From the NCBI RefSeq assembly GCF_019175285.1, contig NC_056527.1, positions 105,872,044-105,936,043 on the forward strand: a DNA stretch of 64,000 nucleotides, written 5' to 3'. Made by a program: the position numbers and the translations under genes. The stretch comes from Sceloporus undulatus (Eukaryota; Chordata; Lepidosauria; Squamata; Phrynosomatidae). Shown here one piece after another: positions 49,858 to 56,500 of the stretch. Positions within the stretch are counted from its first letter, which is position 1. The number at the start of each line of letters is the position of its first letter. The notes under the pieces are model-generated. The model did not search any database. It worked only from the letters and a program-made list of their open reading frames with translations, and was not told the origin of the DNA.

Positions 49858-52800
49858 GTCACCCCTCCATTTTTGTGTGGGATCCATTTCGGACCCCCAC
49901 CCGCAAAAACTGAAATCCGCCAATATTCAGGCCCTATTGATTTGAATGGCGGCATGCCCTATTTCAAATCCCTGCCTTTGCCCCTCGTGATTAAGCAAGG
50001 GCCGTGGATTCAAAGTCCACACAAATGGAGGGACGATTGTATACAGAAAGAGAGAGAGAACACCGATCCAAGGAGAGTGGGGTGGTGGTGGAATGCAACA
50101 AGGAATTTTTCTTCTACACACAAATGTGTAATTGTGAGAATGGTTTTCCTGTCTATATTTATTTAGGCTTATGTCTACTCACCAACTGGCAGAATTCCAT
50201 GATAAGCAAGAAGGGGATAGTCTCTGTGCATAGGCCGAGGCACTGCAATATGTTTGGATGTTGGAGGCTTCTTGAGGACAAGGAACAGTTCGAGAGAGAC
50301 AGGAAAAAAGAGAGACAAAAAGGAAGGTTTGTCACAATTCATTTCAAAGATGGGATACCTTTTTTGGCAACAGCTTCTGCTTCTGAATAACCAAAGTAGT
50401 CTAAATACCTTAAGGGCACCAAATTCTGGGTGATCTTGGTAATTAAGCACGGTCAGATCTGGTTGGTACTTGGTGATGGGAGATCACTAATAAATATCAG
50501 GTACTGTATGCTATATTAAAGAGGAAGGAACTGGCAAAACCACTTCTGAGTATTCCTTGAGAAAGAAAACCTGTATGAAATTTATGGAGTCACCATAAGT
50601 CAACAGGTGACTTGCAGGCAGTTGACTTGCAGGTACATACACAAGCACGCATGCACACATACCAAATAAAAGATTGTGCAACCTATGACTTCCATAAGTC
50701 TCTTTACCAATGACAACCAGCATCCCATCAACATAGAATGAAAGAAAGTAATCTTGTCTCACTACTTCATCTCTGCTGTAAAAAAAGAAGAAAATCCTGG
50801 CTAAATAAGTATTCCACATATCAGAGAAAGGAAGTATACAAACCTGAAGGAGAAGGAGGACACACAAAATAAAATGAAATGAAATAAATCCAGCTGGATT
50901 CTTCTTTGTAGAATCTCTGCCCCATCTCCTTAAATACTACTAGCTGACCAAATAAGAAATCTAAATGTCTATTAACAAAACAGGCACAATCTCAGTATCC
51001 AATGTATGGTCATACACACAATTAGATCTGTATCTATGAACATGCACACACAGGCGCTTTTCAAAAGCTATGGTACAGAACAGAGCATAGAAATAATTAG
51101 TTACACACAATGAGGTACTTGTAATTTATTCCTTTTTGCAATAACAAAGGGGTAACTTTCACACAACTACAACATTATAGGGAATGCAGTGTGACTGATT
51201 ATGGACTCATTCACACAGGAGGCATGCGTCATTAAAATGTGATTAAACTGTGGTGATAGCACACCTAGAGAGTTGTTCTCTCAGGTAAAAATGTAGTGTT
51301 TTTGTTATTTGCCATTTTTCCAATTTACGAGGGCCCTGTGCCCCTAACCCCAGCGAAAGTGAAGGGACGAGTGTAGTCAAATATTTGAGTAGTTAAAAGT
51401 AACTAAAATGTTTCTTTTGCACAATGAGAAATTAATTTTAAAAACTGTAAAAACTGTAAAAAACTGGCAGTTTTAAAAAAAATCTTGGAATTGAAACTGC
51501 AGCTAAATTCTTTTTTAAATTAACATGAAAATCTCAGTAGATATTATTATTTGAGATGTGTTTTCTTGGCATTGCAACAATATGTTTATATGTGGATCCC
51601 TGGCCTTATAGTATTATTTCAAGGGAAGGTGTTGTTCATTTCATTTTCTCTTCTTCCTTACCGATAAGGCTGGGCTTCTGATATGAATTTTCTCTGCTCC
51701 AATGGTCCGGCACTCACCCGTAATTCCTTCACCACAACCTGTGCAGGGGTGAAATCTGAGAATATTTCACCCAGAATTACCTATGAAACAGGAGAAATGG
51801 AGACAAATGTCAAAATCTGCTTCTCAAAAGTAGCTGAGTTTTATTAAATTCTAATGCATTTTAGAAACACAGTTTGTCTTTCTTCAGGGGTAACCTGTCA
51901 ATCTGTTGGCTTCAGGTTTTCCATGTCAATGAAAAGTAGGTTCTAATAAATGTAGGCACTGTTACTTCAAAGACCTTCCTAAATCTTGATTATATCATGT
52001 CTGGAGGGCCTTTCTATGCAACCCACCCCCAATAATCTGAGGTGAAACTGTTTAGAAAAGTAGCATGGTGGAGCTGGTCTCAGCTCATAGGGGCTAAAAA
52101 ACAAAATGGGGTGGGTTCTCTTTTTCCTTCCCCTCAGAACACAGACCAGCCACAACTTCATTGTCTGAATTGCTTCCTCCTCCCGGCACCCTTACAACAA
52201 CAACAACAACAATAATAATAATAGGATTTATTTATATGCCGCCAATCACTGGGAATCTGGGTGGCTTACAATAGAGGGGATAATAGACGGTTAGGAAGCA
52301 TGCATGCATATAAGCTGTAGTAATACACACTTATGCATCTGCTGCCCCATATTTCCTGTGGTATGGCAACACCTGTTATGAGATAAAATCAGGTTTAGGC
52401 ATCATTCCCACTTACTGGAAAATTAGAGTCCCAATCCAGCTCCGCTCGACAATGCCAATCGATTCCAAAAGGTCTCTCATCCACACTATGAATAGGGACC
52501 TTTTGGAATTGCTGTTTTTTTGGCACCTGCTCCCTGGCCTGGCTTTGGCCCCTTTCCCGGCTAGGTCAGAGGTTTGCCCTGAGGCTGAGAGAGTGTGACT
52601 TGCCCAAGGGAGGTGGGTGGCTCAGCGAGGATTTGAACCGTAGATGTCCTTGGGACTCGGGGCTTAGGGAGCAAGTCTGTCTCTGCCAGGCCGGGCCCCT
52701 CTCGCCACTCCAGAGCACATGTGGTGCCAGCTCTTCCCCCCATCCCTGGACATGCTCCAGCAGCAGTGGCATGCCAATGGGTGTATCGCTTTGCGGGCGC

Positions 52801-53482
52801 CGTGCCAGAGGTCAGTGGCGCAATGAGTTGGAGGAAGAGGAGGCGCCCCAGAGGGCAGAGATGGCATGGTGCCTGCCACTGACTCTCTCAGTCCCTCCCT
52901 CCATCCCTGCCCCTCCTGAAGCACCACTGAATGGAGAGGAGGAGGAGGAGGATGGAGGCAAGGCTGGGTGGTGGGAGCATGGACACCGAGGAAGGGAGCT
53001 GGGAGGAGGAGGAAGAGGAGGATGGGGGAGACTGTTTTTTTAAAAACAAAAAATAAAACTAATCGCAAAATCGGTAGAATGGCTTAGAATGGCTTAGCAG
53101 CTATTTGTCTCTACAAATAGTTGCTTTGCCAATCTATCACTTTTGTAATTAGTTTTTTTTTTTGTTTGTTTTTTTAAAAGGTCCCAAAAAGGCAACACTG
53201 GGAGTGTATGTGACATCTCTGGGGATGGATGACGTATCACACACCCCTACCATTTGTTCCTCCCCTCTAAAAGAATCGATTCCGATCTGGCTTTTCCACT
53301 GTTAGGAATCACACCAGAATCGATTCCAGCAAAAGGGCCCAAGCTCGACTCAGGCTTGCATCCTTCTGAGGTCGCTAAAATGAGTACTCAGACTGTTGGG
53401 GGCAAATTAGCTTACTTGCTAATTAGCTTGCTTGCTGTTCACCGCTATGATCTTTGGAATAGCGGTATATAAATAAAAAAAA

Positions 53483-53525
<43 letters not shown>

Positions 53526-56500
53526 CATCCAATTAACTGAATCTCATTCCTGAGTCACTCACATAACATGATCTGAAAGAAGTCTCACTCACCTTTCCAA
53601 ACCAACCATTTCCAATCTCTTGCAAATAACTGAGGTGTTGTCTGCTAAGTCCCAGATGCTTCACCAGATCTATAAGAGAGATATAATACTTCAGAAAAGA
53701 AAATCAAACAGAAGACCTATGGCCTAAATCTCCAGATTAACCTCTCTTGCCCTTAAATTCCCTCATTCTCTAACAAGAATGGTATAAATGGAATTTAGAG
53801 TGTAGAGATAATGAACACCATCTTCCCAATCCCCACACAAATCCTACCAGTTTTGGGCATCTGTTGGTTGGAGGATGGGAGAGTGACCTCAGAGAGTGGC
53901 AGAATGTAGACATCTGGGATAGACTGAGAAGAAGATGTCTCCTCTGCAGGTGGTGTGTACTCTCCAGAATATTCTTCTCCATCAGGGTTCTCAAATTCCT
54001 GGTAGGAGGACAGAAGTGAGGTTAAGGATATTAATGCATAGGTCTTATAAGAAGTCTAAGGCTACATCTGCATGACAGAAATAATGCAGTTTCACACCCC
54101 TTTTAACTGACATGGCTCCATGCTATGGAATCTTGGGATTTGTAATTTGTTGTGGCACCAGAGCTATCTGACAGAAAAGGCTAAGTATCCCACAAAACTA
54201 CAAATCCCAGAATTTTGTAGTCACCGGAGTTAAGGTAGTATTAAATTGTAGATTCGACCTTCAAACAATTTCAGCAGATTTTTAAATTATGACCAGATCT
54301 GCTGTCTGAGAGAATACCTGACAATCTTTTCACCCTTAAGTATACGAACCCATCAACACAACCTCATAGCCACGTCAATCTTGAGATCAACCAGGAGGTT
54401 GTTAGGTGGAGCTTTAGTTTATAAATAGAATGCAAACCATGAGCTCTTTTATTTTACCACACAGTTGAGGATAAAAATAAATTCCTTAAGTCTCTACAGA
54501 AAATATCACATACCCGTTGCATCCCCACAACCTGGCTCACCTTAAACCCCACATCACCCCGCTTGCAGCACAGGCAGGTGAGGAGGAGAAAGATAAAGGC
54601 CAGCAAGCCTGAGCAGGAGATCAAGACCACAGCATATGGAGGGGCCAGAGGAGCCCGGCCCTGGGATAAACCATCTGGAGGAAAAGCAAGAGACAGAAGA
54701 GAGGCCATTAAACCTTAGGTGGCTGCAACAGTCCATTGGATGGTGCTGGAGGAATCAGAAACTGGGGAGCATTCAATGGAACCCAATGGAAGAATCTGGA
54801 GACTTGTCTCAAGATGCTTAATAGATGGCTATTTTATTAGATAAAAAATTCCAAACACTTTTTTTTATTTCTAAAATAACTATTTTTTAAGTATCTTAAG
54901 ATGGGTCTCCATTTTTCTCAGTTGGGTAGGGATCCAAAAGCAACAGTAAGGTAATCTTTATCAGAACCTATTAAAATATCCCTCAGTGGTAAGCAGTGCT
55001 CAGAAAAGTTATTTTTCCCCCCAACCAGAACTCACCAAATTCCCCCAGCCAGCTTGGCCAACAAAGTTTTCAGATTTCCCAAAACTCCTCTTCAACAGGA
55101 TTGAAGTGCAGCTGCTATTAGGCTTTTGTTGTTATTGTTGTTGTGTGCCTTCAAGTCATTTCTGACTTATGGCGACACTAAGGCAAAGCTATCATGGGCC
55201 TGTCTTGGCAAGATTTGATCTGAGGAGGTTTGCCATTGCCTTCCCTTGAGGCTGAGAGAGTGTGACTTGCTCAAGGTCACCCAGTGAGTTTCATGGCCAA
55301 GCTGGGCATCTAACCCTGGTTTCCAGAGTCATAGTCCAACACTCAAACCACTATGCCACACTATGGCAGTTGTTCCTAAACTTGGACGGCCAAATGTTAA
55401 TAGAAATCAACTCCCAACCACCATAAGGGATTTTGGGAGTTGTAATACAACAGTATTTGGCAATCCAAATTTGACAACAATTGTGCTTGAAGATGAAGGA
55501 TAGGTGTCAAGGGAACAGATGTGTTTTTCATGACCAAGATAGGGACAGAGCCTGTGTGTTTTCAAAAAGTATGTCAAATATGTAGCATCTATTTCCAGTC
55601 ATCTGTTACTCCAGCTTCATTAACCCTCTGCAGATCTTTTTATGGTGCTCCACAGTTTTCTGCACTCATGCAAAGATATCTTCTTCCATCCATTACTTAG
55701 CACAAACATTTCTCCATTCCTCTTCCTTTGTAGCCTTCTTCTGTTACCTGTCTTCCTACTCATAGGATTCCCATTTCCTCTTCTTTCCACACATAGTCCT
55801 CCCTCCACACATTCCCTCCATCTGCCAATGCCAAGCTAATGCCATGTATGAAAAGATCCTTGGCTGGCTTCCCTCTTCCCCCACCACATTGTAACCAGGA
55901 AAATGAAGATATTGATAGAAACCATGGAATATTTAACTCAGTGGTTCTCTACTGAGTAACAAGTTAAGCTCAGTTGTTCTCTACTGAGACTACTAACTCA
56001 GTGGTTCTCTACTGAGTAAGGTAAGCATCATCTCCACTCCAGCCTATACTACCCTTTCATAAGTTGTCCAGACAGTGAGCAACCTTGGGAACAAGTTGTG
56101 GCATTCCACCTGACAGTCACAAAGCATTAAATCCCTCAGTGGACTACATCCAGCAACCACCACCATTTCTATTATCCTAGAACACCTCTTGCACCCAATA
56201 TATACTCAGAGGCATTCTGGGTAGGGTGGACACATAAAAAGATGACAGGGCTTCTATACCTTTAATAATTGTCTGGAAGAGGGAATTTTGGCAGGTATAT
56301 CTCATCCAGCATGGTGTAGTGATTTGTGTGTTGGACTAGGACTCTGGAGACCAGGGTTCAGATCCCACTTCTGCCATGTAAACCCACCGGGTGACTTTGG
56401 GCAAGTCACACTCTCTCAGCGTCAGAGGATAGCAATGGCAAACTCCCTCTGAAGAAAGGTGCCAAGAAAACCCCATGATAAGTCCACTTTAGGATCGTCA

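Noticed and set aside
50428-50560. Functional 5S rRNA gene
   Set aside because: Only a diverged partial match, followed by a SINE body. Treated as a 5S-derived SINE.
52600-53043. 147-codon plus-strand frame as a gene
   Set aside because: A GC-rich low-complexity stretch inside a probable transposon. It shows no domain and no splice partners.
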